Shown: positions 34,816 through 45,611 of the stretch, piece after piece | Numbering within the stretch: position 1 is the first letter of the stretch | Layout: the number at the start of each line of letters is the position of its first letter | DNA from: Sinonovacula constricta | Taxonomy: Eukaryota > Mollusca > Bivalvia > Cardiida > Solecurtidae | Direction of reading: 5' to 3' | DNA length: 64,000 bases | Assembly: GCA_007844125.1 (NCBI GenBank) | Contig: CM017558.1 | Coordinates: 23,283,415 to 23,347,414, forward strand | Translations under genes and position numbers: made by a program | Notes under the pieces: generated by a model | Database searches by the model: none | The model's input: the letters and a program-made list of their open reading frames with translations, nothing else | What the model was told of the DNA's origin: nothing

Positions 34816-36834
34816 ACATGTTTAGCAATTATTTTTTTTATTTTGTTAATTAATTTCAAACGAATTATTTGTCCTAAATTTGATTACAAATTTATTGCTT
34901 GATATATTCAAAGTGTAAAAAATTCAAAACCATGCGGTGAGTTTAGTTTATAGTATCAACCAAAATACTTTGTTAGGATAGTGTGGGTCAAAACAATCAA
35001 GTGACATGCTTAATTTGTTTGTCTAATGCTATAATTTGTTTCAAAACGATACTCATTAGCAAAACATTTCTCCTAAAGAGGATATACAATAATATTTGGA
35101 GGTTGTTTTTTTTCTTATTTCAACAAAAAGGCAAAATCAATTTTAGAAAGAAAAAATCCATTAATTCAAAACTGTAATGAGAATATCTTAAAATTGGGCA
35201 TACATGTCAACATTCAAGTATACAACACAGTTTTGTTAATTTTAAAATTATGTATATTGTCTATAACACTTGCTTTACCTTAAGACTCATAATTATCCAT
35301 TTATTCCGATCATCTTTAACGTGCCAAATCATACCATGTATGTAAAAATAAGAATATCGCAAGAACTACCCTTTAAAATTGAGTAAAGTTCTAAGAATCA
35401 TAATGTTTTAAAGTCTCGGTGGGTTGAAAGAAATCGAAAGTTTAATAAATAGTAATGAATACATTGACAAATTCATTAAATATCCTGTCAGCCAGTTGGC
35501 TCATTTGTCAAAGGAAAGATAATTAATCCTGGTACCATCATAATCGCTGCGTTTATTTCAGTTTAACTTTCTAAACATTGATTTCACGCAGTTTTAACTT
35601 TTTTCACTGTGAAATATGTTGCTGTAACGCAAGCAAAGTTTAAAAAAATGTCTTGGAACTGTTTTTTTTCAACAAAATATGATCGAGGTTTTCCGAATAA
35701 AAATCGCGTTTGACCAACGATGTTAATGTATAATCTGCGGCAATGTTCGGGAAGTTCCATTCCGGGTCTCTTATACTCGAAGACCCGGTTCACTTTTCAC
35801 AGAATGCTATTTTTCTAGATTATCTCTGTAGTTTAAGGAACATGTTTTATAAAAATGGCAATCAGGACCTTTGAGGAATTGGATGTGTCATAAAATAGTG
35901 TTAAGAAATATACTATACTTATTTATTGATATAAAGGATTTAATATTATTTTTTTAATAAAGTTTAATGTTTCAGTCCGTTTAGAAATAAATCAGTTTAG
36001 AAGAATAACGCTTAGTTGTTAACGTTTTTATTACTAAATGCGTTCGTGCTTTTTGAATACCACTTATTAATAAGAATTCTTAATGTCCTACTTTTTCGAG
36101 GTATATTTAAGAAGACATGCTTTAAAATTGTGGGTAGAACATCAATTATATACATTTTTTTCAATTAAATCGTTTCCTATTAAAAGTGGAACAGTTTAAA
36201 AGACAATGAGATAACATGCTTCTTTGTTAACCTTTAAGTGGATTTTATCCACTCATTTATTTATGTACTTCCTGTTCGTGCCAAGAAATTACCAAAATAT
36301 TATTTTTGTTTATTATTGAATTCTTTATCCACATGCTGCCAACTCATGACTTTTGTTTTTTTAAGACAAATATAATTATGTTGACTTTATTTTGTATTGG
36401 ATGAAGATGACCCTAGAACACAGTCTCCGTAGAACCAGCGCACTGCAGATCGCCAGGTGGTCACAGATTTATTAAGGGTGAAACACACTCGAACGAATAT
36501 AATCACAATTTGTTGTATCATTTGCTTTATTTTTATCATTTTTGTATGTATATTTGTATGTATAGTCTTTTTTTTATTTTATTTATTTTTCGTTCTTGTC
36601 TTTACAGAAGAATAAATGGTTTGTGTTTTGTCAGGACAAGTAAGACTGTGCCGATATAGATCTATATGTATACATGTTCTTTTCATTGATAAAAAATGTT
36701 ATATACAATGATACGCAAATAAATTGTTATTGAGCATACGATAATATTGATTTCATTGAAATGGCCTGAAAGGAGTGGTTTCTGAAGCAATGATTGTGAA
36801 AAATGTATTCAGCGCAATGTTAACGCAAGAGTCG

Positions 36835-37485
36835 AAAAGCGGGTATCCCACATCGAAAACAATTAAGAAAACCTTTCCGCTGTTTAGAGGGATTTGGACA
36901 TAACTTCTGGGGAGAAGTCGTGCTTTAGTTCATATAAAGACGATTTTTTTAACAATACCTTAATTGTTAGACAGTACTAATGGCCGTAAATGTTCATTCT
37001 ATCTATAAATAAGCCCGATGTGAATTTCTGCTAAAAATACATACTGACGTCAGGATCGGATTACCCATGTGATGATACGTGATTTTCTGAATTTGAAAAC
37101 AGCTAATTGTGAAGAGTCGCTCAGAAAGGCAATACGTGTTTGTTATGATAAGTAGAGTGGTATGCTTTTTCACAAATTTATTGATTTGTTTTTGTTTTTG
37201 AAATACATCGCAGCGACCAGTTATGATCATTATGGCGACGACAAGCTATTTGGTGAAGGAAGACCCCAGACAATGTCTGGGTAGAACCACCTGCACACCG
37301 CAAGTCAGCTGGAAGACCTTCCCACATTAAGTCATTTGCCCCGTTCGGGCTCGAGCCCACGTGGGAAGAGGCTTAGCAGTCAGAGGAGTTACAAATCGGC
37401 GACTCTACCACTACGCCACTGGCGCCCCCTCACATATATAGGTCATCGAGAGGCAGCATTTCGCGGGATGTATTAAGAAAACAAA
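36835..37485 (-). mobile_element. TTAA-MITE relative, copy 5, split by a SINE-A
   Basis: GGATTTGGACATAACTTCTG and TCATATAAAGACG, then TATAAATAAGCCCGATG and ACTGACGTCAGG, match copies 2 and 4 in order. The body is interrupted at about 37185 and resumes after 37428 with CATTTCGCGGGATGTATTAAG, matching the GCACTTTACGGGATCTAT part of copy 4. The ends are decayed. Confidence 0.6.
37185..37428 (-). mobile_element. SINE-A, near full length, inserted in a MITE
   Basis: Minus-strand element with a complete A-box region (GCGCCAGTGGCGTAGTGGTA), a B-box region, CAGCTGACTTGCGG and ACCCAGACATTGTCTGGGG, and a T-rich (A-tail complement) left end. Confidence 0.8.
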
Positions 37486-38334
37486 AGTTTTCATCGATGT
37501 TTGGGGGGAAAATCTGTTCAAAACTTTCAAAAACCAGATTTAATGAAAATGATAACGATGCTGCTGATGATGATTACGATAATGGTAGTGATAATGATGC
37601 AGATGATGATAATATTGATGATAATGTTGATGATTATAATGAGGACTTGACTCAGCACTTTCACAAAGTCACTCTGGCGCGTTGTCGAACTAGATATTAA
37701 AGTAGCTTATTGTATCTTTTTCGACCACACAAGTTGAACAAAAATAGGTTTAGTAACTATTTGTATTTGCTTTTTAATCAATCTTTAATTGCCAATGACG
37801 TCAGATACCCCATTTTATAGACGCATATATATGGTTGGTACGCTTTTATCGAGTGTTTGCTCCTATGTCAACATATATAAACCTACCCGGATCCAATTTA
37901 AACACAAGGTTATCAGATAGTATTGCGGTGCAGATTTCAGCTCGTGCCAATAAAGACCCCACACACACATAAAATATGGCAAGATTTTTTTCTTGGTTAA
38001 AAACTCATCCCACCCATTCCCAGTCGCGATTATATTTCAGGCATTACAATTAGACTCTGTTCACTCAAAAGTGCATATAATGCTGTATTTACTATAAAAG
38101 CATGCCTTAAACACTTGACAAGTTTCGGTTGATGCAATACAATGATACATAGTCACACTATCTAGTCATTAAGGTTAAATTAATAGCTGTAGGAGCCATA
38201 ATCATTGAAGATGTTCCACAGTGAATCATACATCTCAGTCACGGATCAAAGTTATCACTTTTAGCAACTGTGACTGACGAGCTATACTCTCGTGTTCCAC
38301 ATTATCATAAAATTTCTAAAATATTTTCTCTCTA

Positions 38335-38760
38335 GTTCCGCATTTTTCAAAGAGATTTTAAACTAAATCCTTTCAAGTTCCGCAACTTCAAAGACATTCT
38401 AAACTAAATCCTCAACAAAATCCTCTCAAGTCCGCAGTTTCAAAGAACTTTTAAACTAAATCCTTTCAAGTCCCGCAATATCAAGGAAATTTTAATATAA
38501 ATTCTTTCAAGGCATGCAATTTCAGTCAAGTCCGCAGTTTCGAGGAACCTCTAAACTAAATCCTTTCAAGTCCCGCAATATCAAGGAAATTTTAATCTAA
38601 ATTCTTTCAAGGCATGCAATTTTAGCCAAGTCCGCAGTTTCAATGAACTTCTAAACTAAATCCTTTCAAGTCTAGCAATGTCAAAGACATTGTATACTTA
38701 ATCCTTTATAGTTCCGCAATTTCAAAGAAGTACTCTTCTTATTCCTGTCAGGTTCTACAT
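38335..38760. repeat. About 45-bp degenerate tandem array with higher-order units
   Basis: Repeated motif AACTAAATCCTTTCAAGT, then CCGCAATTTCAAAGAA. A longer unit of about 120 bp (containing AAGGCATGCAATTT) is repeated at about 38450 and 38570. Confidence 0.85.
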
Positions 38761-38974
38761 TACAACAGAACTTAATTGTTGCTAAATTTCATTGCTGCAA
38801 ACATGCTAGTAAAAAACGAGGAACACGGCAAATGTTATAAAAACACGACTTCTTTTGTTTGTATACGACTCGAATCCGGCATATGGTATGGCAGTGCAAT
38901 GCTCTACTGCGCCACTAAGACTTAGTAGAGATGTTTCTAATGTTTTGATTTTAAAATTACATCACAGCGACACG

Positions 38975-39255
38975 ACCGGCCGCAAAAGCTCAGGTGGTAG
39001 AGCGTCGGCTTGCGGATCGGGAGGTCGTGGGTTCGAACCCTGGCCGGGTCAAACCAGACTTTAAAGTTGGTAGTAGTGGCTTCCCTCCTAACGCTCGGGG
39101 CTTAGGGGACAGTATTACGCCTGACTCGTCGGTGTCAGATTAATGGACCGGCCGGAATCAGTCCCTGGGCACCTCATAAGATCCCCTGTGCTATAATGAT
39201 AGAAATGTCGCTGCGCAGTATCGGCAAAAATGCCGGCTAATCCCATCCCATCCCA
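38975..39255 (+). mobile_element. SINE-D, full-length copy
   Basis: Head AAAAGCTCAGGTGGTAGAGC (A box) and GGGTTCGAACCCTGG (B box), body with TAACGCTCGGGGCTTAGG and AATCAGTCCCTGGGCACCTC, ending in a CCCATC repeat tail. Copies at 46490 and 53349 on the minus strand show it is a dispersed element and not a lone tRNA gene. Confidence 0.8.
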
Positions 39256-39425
39256 TCGACACAATTATGGACATTATAGCGACGTCCAGCTAATTTGCTG
39301 GGGGGAGGTCCCCGACAAATGACTGGGTTGAACCATCGGAGCACTGCAGGTCAGCTGAAAGACCTTCCCACATTAAGTCTTTCGCCCCGACCGGGATTCG
39401 AACATACGCGGTTGGAGGCTGTTTC
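39255..39425 (-). mobile_element. SINE-A fragment abutting SINE-D
   Basis: Minus-strand CAGCTGACCTGCAGTGCTCC, CAGCTGGACGTCGC-equivalent and a B-box region ending near 39410. It starts directly after the CCCATC tail of the SINE-D copy. Confidence 0.65.
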
Positions 39426-39885
39426 TCACCCGCGAATTGTATTATTCAATGTTATCAGTACATTGTTTACATGCAGATTTCAGCAAAACCTGTTATCGTT
39501 TAGACGGAGTTCAGCTGACGTTTATCAGTTTGTTACGATTAATGCCGGGCTCATGGAGGTCTCAATTGCTTTTGCTTTGGTCAGTCTTCTGTGCCACGTA
39601 CAACATATACTTTTATCTATAACTAATCGCCTCCTGCATACTGATGTCTTCAATTAGAGATTTTTTATTAAAGCTTAAGAAATGTTTTTGATTTAGCATT
39701 TAATCTCATGCTTTTACAAGCAAAGAGTTTCTGCTATACATATGGCGCATGCCATTTTGTTAGCTTGTGCTGAATACGATTCTCTTGTGCTATCTATTGA
39801 AAATAATTCGGATACAAAAGATTGCTGTATCAATGTTTGCGTCAAGTAGTGCCTACCATTTATTAGCGTTTGTGTGTTGTTAGAA

Positions 39886-40035
39886 ATACATCGCAGCGAC
39901 CAGTTATGCTAATTATAGCGATGTCCAGCCATCTTGGTGGAGGAAGACCCAGGACATTGTATGGATAGAATCACCGGCGTACCGCAGGTCTGATTGAAGA
40001 CCTTCCCATATTAATTAAGGGCCTTTCAAGGTAAA
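39886..40035 (-). mobile_element. SINE-A fragment, minus strand
   Basis: ACATCGCAGCGACCAGTTAT at the left, then a CTGGACATCGC-equivalent, TCACCGGCGTACCGCAGGTC and GAAGACCTTCCCATATTAA. The tRNA-like head is missing. Confidence 0.65.
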
Positions 40036-41069
40036 CAAAACCTGTTTTCCTGTTTAATTTTTGGCGCGTGGGGCTTAAACTCTCAAATACGACCGTCAAC
40101 GCGGCCTTTAAAACAGACGACCATGACTGGGACATACAAATGACAATAACATTTATACGGATTTAAAACTATTAATGTACATGTCCATCACGAGTTAAAT
40201 AAACAAAAAGACGAAGAATGCAATTATACAATTTAAAATGTACCTCTGGATGAAGAAACACACAGAAGGAACTAAAATCATGTGGCGTTGTGCAAATAAA
40301 TAACGACATGCTATATTGGGTAACAGTCACATCGATAGTTGTTAAAAGCCGACCTATTGAAGAATTTTGTCTACCCTGGAAGTCTTTATTTAACAATGTT
40401 CAACTCAATAATGGACCCAATTTTGCCACGGAACTTAAGTACATTTTGTTGGGCATAATTGTACAAACTAATGATGTATTTTCACATCCATCCTGTATAC
40501 ACAATTTTAAAAACAATACTGAAGTCATATAAAATGGGCTGTGTTTCATGATATGTGCGTGAGTCCATGGTTATTGAGCCCTTTTCATTCAGTGTGGTAA
40601 GTACACGTTTTATGTTTGTTTGTAGATTTTATTTAAAAAAGATTTAGGTTGTTTTTAATACATGTGTATACATGTACAACATGTCATGATAAATTCCCAA
40701 CTAAACCAGTCTACAAATAAACCCTTTGATGATCAGATTCTCCTAAAAATCAAAGTGACAATGGTTTATCCTCTAGACAGGCATAAAATGGCATATCTAT
40801 AATTGAAAGCTTAACTCTGCAAAGGCGTAAAATGGCATATCCACGAATGAACGGGTAAGAGTCTGAGATGAACCCTTAAGCATCCAATTGGTTGAATTAA
40901 AACGATATGAGAAAGGATGACGAGAAACCACATGATTGACCTCGGATGGTTTTGATAAAATTTGGCCCCTATAGACTAAGACCTCAACTACCTTCTACAG
41001 TGAACTGGATTTTTTTTATAGATAGGTTTTACATTGCATCATTGTTATGGTCATCTTATAGACATCCCG

Positions 41070-41205
41070 CAGTAATGGGTCGAGGAATACATACATCAGT
41101 GAGAAGACCTCCCTTCATGACAGTAAATGTCCCATCGAGCCCCGACCCAGTGGTGAGGAGCTGAGAAATGTCACATTGGTGTTTACCCACTTAGCCATGG
41201 GCACT
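41070..41205 (-). mobile_element. SINE-A, strongly decayed fragment
   Basis: GAGAAGACCTCCCTTCATGA and CCCCGACCCAGTGGTGAGG resemble the minus-strand core-to-head portion of SINE-A. It explains the short open frame here. Confidence 0.35.
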
Positions 41206-41793
41206 AGTGACAAAAAAATGTATTTTTGTATTTTGTGCAAGTTCAACTATTACTAACCAAAAAGAAACAGGTTCATGAATTTCCATTAAAGGGTGTGAAA
41301 AGAAATGAGCCCTACAGTTTAAAACTTGTAGGCTTCAAAATCATTAAATGTTCACAATAGAATGTCTAGTCTGTTTAAACTTGAGGTAAATGTGACTTAT
41401 AAAATGCAACACAAGAAAGAACTACTTAATTATCTGTACACTGCAATAGGGTTGTGTTAAAATGTCCCTGTTTTATAAATCAAAGATTATTTTTTCACAA
41501 CGCCACACATAAATGAAAGATGACCAATGACTTGAAACAAAGACTTTTCAGATGCCCAGAAGAATCATGAATACACATGTAATATGTACACAACATATAT
41601 CTTTATCACATAGGAACGGAGACATAACAAAAAGATGATAAAAAGCAGTCAATTTACATTGCAGATGGCATGGAAGCAAAAGAAAAAAAACAGAAATATT
41701 CAAACAAATTTTGTTTCTTCCTCTATCTCAGTCTTGAGAATAAGCCATGTTTCAGTTTTTGAAACTGAACTCAAAATAATAAACAGTATTTCA

Positions 41794-41799
41794 TTTATT
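41794..41799 (-). terminator. Candidate distal polyadenylation signal of PDS5
   Basis: Plus-strand TTTATT, i.e. AATAAA on the minus strand, the first canonical hexamer I noticed downstream of the PDS5 stop, about 3.8 kb away. Non-canonical signals nearer the stop (for example TTTAAT near 43715) are equally possible. Confidence 0.2.
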
Positions 41800-43697
41800 T
41801 AATTTTAAACATAATTAGGGATATTCAATTTCGATAAAAAGTCTAACTTGTTTTATCAACTTCTAAATAAAACTGATCCAACTGATCAACAAACAGCAAA
41901 GACTGTCATTAAATTGTCCCTCATGTCCTTTATATCTCCAGCACAAAAAAAAAAAATTATTAGTGTGTAACCTATTCAACAAGAGTCGGCCAATATGAAC
42001 ACATGATAAATGTTTAGTGAGTAAAATACAATGACAGTTGATTTCATGAATGTCTAATTTGACTGTAAATCTAGAGACCGTGAATGCTTTTTCACAACGC
42101 TGTTTAGTTTTAACTCAATACAATTTCAAATAAATACAATTTTAAGACACAGGAGAAACACGAGTAAAAGGTGACACATGATCATTTTTTTCAATACATG
42201 GCTAGTATAATGAAATAAAGGACATACACAATGTACTGGTAAACAAGCCCATTTCATTTCCTCGTCACATCCTTTGTTTACAAAAATGGCTATGACATTT
42301 GATATTTTTAGAGAAAAAAAAAATACTGAATGATCCCAAATAAACTTACTGATTTTTTGAGATGATGTGCAGCGTTTTCATTTAATATACCCTTTTCACA
42401 TACAACTTTACCTATGCATGTAAATGGACTTATTAATGAATACATTTTAAATAACAGAATAACATAGATGAATATTGCAAACCAGAAATATGACAATTCA
42501 CAGTACAAAATGCAAAAGGTATTGTTTCTCAATCAGATCCTAATAGGAGATAACATAAATAAAACATTTGTACACTTCACTTAAACAATAGGTCTAAAAT
42601 CAACATCAAATGCCAATCAACATAAATCCTATCAACACCAACACGATATTAAGTCTAATTCATCGTAATTATTTTTAGCAGTATAAATCCAGATCAGCTA
42701 GCTCCCGAAGGGTGATCAGGAAATACACCTTTTGTGCTATGTCCATCAACAGTTATGTACCAATCAGGTTGTATTTGGGTTTTTAGGGCACACTGACATT
42801 TGATAGGTCATAAGGTCCTGACCAGGTTTTGGAAGGGGTCATGTAGCAAAAAGCAAAACTCTAAAAAAAAATATTTGGGATAAAAGTAGTATGGAAAGTT
42901 TCAACTAGTTTTATCAAGTGTAGGAAACATTCCAAATATTGCAGAAATGTAACATTTTGGTCTCAGTAGACGATCAATTTCTCTTATTAAAGCTAGTTTA
43001 AATAAAAAGCTAACCTTTCTTTGACAATAAATGCAATGGTAAATAAATAAATACAGATGGGTGTAAAACTCCAAGTTCTCATATTATTTGAAATTGAACT
43101 ATGGAAATTAAAAAAAATGAAATATTAAGTTATTTATCTATTGGTAAGAAGGTTAACCATGCATTTTTAAATCAACTTCGTCTACTTTCAATGGCAAAGA
43201 AATGCACATAGCACTAAGATGTTAACTTTTAAAAAAATAATTTATAACAATTTTTAGACTCTTATTATAAGTAAATGATACTATTTGCTAAACAATTTAA
43301 ATTAATGTTTAGGAGTATGTTGCAATAGGCATGTAAGAGATCAATATGATAATAGAATAAGATTATCTTTTTTTGCTTAAAATGTGAACACCAAACAGGC
43401 TTATACAATATTAACATGTCATCCGATTCCATTGTGCTTATGCTGAAAGAAGGACACAATACTTATGATCAGAAATACTAATGAAAGGGACATGCAACTT
43501 AAATTTCATTGAAAAGATCTAACTAATATACATGACCAATTCTTCCACTGTTTAAATGCAAAACTTTTTCGCCCCAATAATTTTGGGGTGTCATTTTGAT
43601 TTTGGTATAATGATTAGAGATGGTTTTCATGACTCATATCTTATGTACTTTAGTGTAAAAAGTATAAAATACTATCTCGTTAATTTCCAAACCTAGA

Positions 43698-44003
43698 CCT
43701 GTGTAAAAGAAATACAAATTTTAATGGTGAAACACCAAAGCCAAACATCTTTTTGATGTCAAAGAGAAAATGGTGCAATGAATGGCAGGCTACTGGTTTA
43801 AACTTTAAAATGAATGATCCACATTAACATGTCATTATTTAAATTATCAACATTAAGCAACAGCTGGTCAAGGCTATAAATCCTTCCGCTACAAATATTT
43901 TAGACTTTCATTAAGTTTAAATTTTAACCAACCAAATTCTTCGGAATAGACTCAGAATTAAGTTCACAATATTATCATTCTGGTCCAATGCATAGTGTAC
44001 TGG
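43698..44003. repeat. About 300-bp duplicated segment, copy 1 (downstream of PDS5)
   Basis: Near-collinear with 50603-50900: both run from AAATACAAATTTTAATGGTG through CATTATTTAAATTATCAACA to AAATTCTTCGGAAT and GTCCAATG.ATAGTGTACTG. Differences are small indels and substitutions. Confidence 0.85.
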
Positions 44004-44039
44004 ATAACCCCAATACCTGACCATCCAAGACCATAAAAC

Positions 44040-44155
44040 ATGGCTTGGAACTATCATGGTGGAATATGAAGTTGGAACTATCGTGGTGGTGTATCAAGTT
44101 GGAACTAGCATGGTGGTATATCAAGTTGGAACTAGCATGGTGTATACCAGTTTGG
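44040..44155. repeat. About 30-bp tandem repeat, 3 to 4 units
   Basis: Units of GTTGGAACTAGCATGGTGG plus TATATCAA, directly left of the 70-bp array. Confidence 0.8.
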
Positions 44156-44269
44156 ACTAAGATCTGTGTACAACACCCTGCTACTGCCCTGTAGGTATAA
44201 TGCTTGATGGCATGGAGAGCAGAACAACCTGTGATTTGAGGTGAGTGTAGAAACAGTATCAAACATCTG

Positions 44270-45510
44270 CCTCACATCTCAGATGAATGCCTTGATCAGA
44301 AACTTCATCAGGGTCTGAGGACCATCAAACATCTGCCCCACATCTCACATGAATGCCATGATTAGAAACATCACCAGGGTCTGTTAAAAGTCCATCAAAC
44401 ATCTGGCCCACATCTCAGATAAATGCCTTGATCAGAAACTTCATCAGGGTCTGAAGACCATCAAACATCTGCACCGCATCTCTGATGAATGCCTTGATTA
44501 GAAAAATCATCAGAGGCTGTTAAAAGTCTATCAAACATCTGCCCCACAACTCAGATGAATGCCTTAATCAGAGACTTCATCAGGGTCTGTTAAAAGTCCA
44601 TCAAACATCAGTGCCACATCTCAGATGAATGCCTTGATTTGAAACATCGTCAGGGTCTGTTAAAAGTCCATCAAACACCTGCCCCACATCTCGGATGAAT
44701 GCCTTGATTAGAAACATCATCAGGGTCTGTTAAAAGTCCATCAAACACCTGCGCCACATCTCGGATGAATGCCTTGATTTGAAACATCGTCAGGGTCTAT
44801 TAAAAGTCCATCAAACATCTGCCCCACATCTCTGATGAAAGAGTTCATCAGAAACATAGTCAGGATCTGTTTAAAGTCTGTCAAACATCTGTGCCACATC
44901 TCAGATGAATGCCTTGATTAGAAACATCATCAGGGTCTGTTAAAAGTCCATCAAACATCTGCGCCACATCTCTGCTGAATGAGTTCATCAGAAACATAGT
45001 CAGGGTCTGTTAAAAGTCCATCATACACCTGCCCCACATCTCAGATGAATGCCTTGATCAGAGACATCATCAGGGTCTGTTAAAAGTCCATCAAACATCT
45101 GCACCACACCTCTGATGAATGCCTTGATTAGAAACATCATCAGGGTCTGTTAAAAGTCCATCAAACATCTGCCCCACAACTCAAGATGAAAGCCTTCATC
45201 AGAAACATTGTTAGGATCTGTTTAAAGTCTGTCAAACATCTGTGCCACATCTCAGATGAATGCCTTGATTTGAAACATCGTCAGGGTCTGTTAAAAGTCC
45301 ATCAAACAACCGCCCCACATCTCAGATGAATGCCTTGATTAGAAACATCATCAGAGTCTGTTAAAAGTCCATCAAACATCTGCCCCACAACTCAGATGAA
45401 AGCCTTCATCAGAAACATTGTTAGGATCTGTTTAAAGTCTGTCAAACATCTGTGCCACATCTCAGATGAATGCCTTGATCAGAAAAATTATCAGAGGCTG
45501 TTAAAAGTCC
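44270..45510. repeat. 70-bp tandem array, about 18 units
   Basis: Units contain CATCAAACATCTGCCCCACA, TCTCAGATGAATGCCTTGAT, AGAAACATCATCAGGG and TCTGTTAAAAGTC, with shorter variants lacking TTAAAAGT on the left. The array ends about 60 bp from the PDS5 stop codon, so it lies in the 3'UTR if the transcript extends past it. Confidence 0.92.
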
Positions 45511-45572
45511 ATGAGTTCATTAAATACCCTCACGTTTAAATCAACATCAACAGAAAAATTCAGTTGTAATTG

Positions 45573-45611
45573 TCACTGTTTTCTCTTCCCTCGACCAGCT
45601 GGTTTCTTACC
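45573..45611 (-). CDS. PDS5: PDS5 terminal coding exon
   Basis: Acceptor TTATTTCAG, then [12 protein letters not shown] and TGA: a short basic C-terminus typical of PDS5 tails. The in-frame stop right after a good acceptor makes this the likely end of the protein. Confidence 0.88.
   Translation of the reverse strand, partial: GKKPAGRGKRKQ

Larger units (their letters stand above)
33695..45572. other. Region between the two convergent genes
   Basis: The start is 3'UTR of the coiled-coil gene and the end is 3'UTR or downstream sequence of PDS5, which converge here. Candidate poly(A) hexamers: AATAAA at 34810-34815 on plus and AATAAA (plus-strand TTTATT) at 41794-41799 on minus; neither is proven. 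A tRNA-B-box-like fragment (GGTTCGAATCCCGG) lies near 34720. Nothing coding is supported at 34000-36820 or 40100-43690. Confidence 0.45.

Noticed and set aside
40172..40532. Frames of 74-80 codons on both strands
   Set aside because: AT-rich sequence with no supporting signal or recognisable motif.
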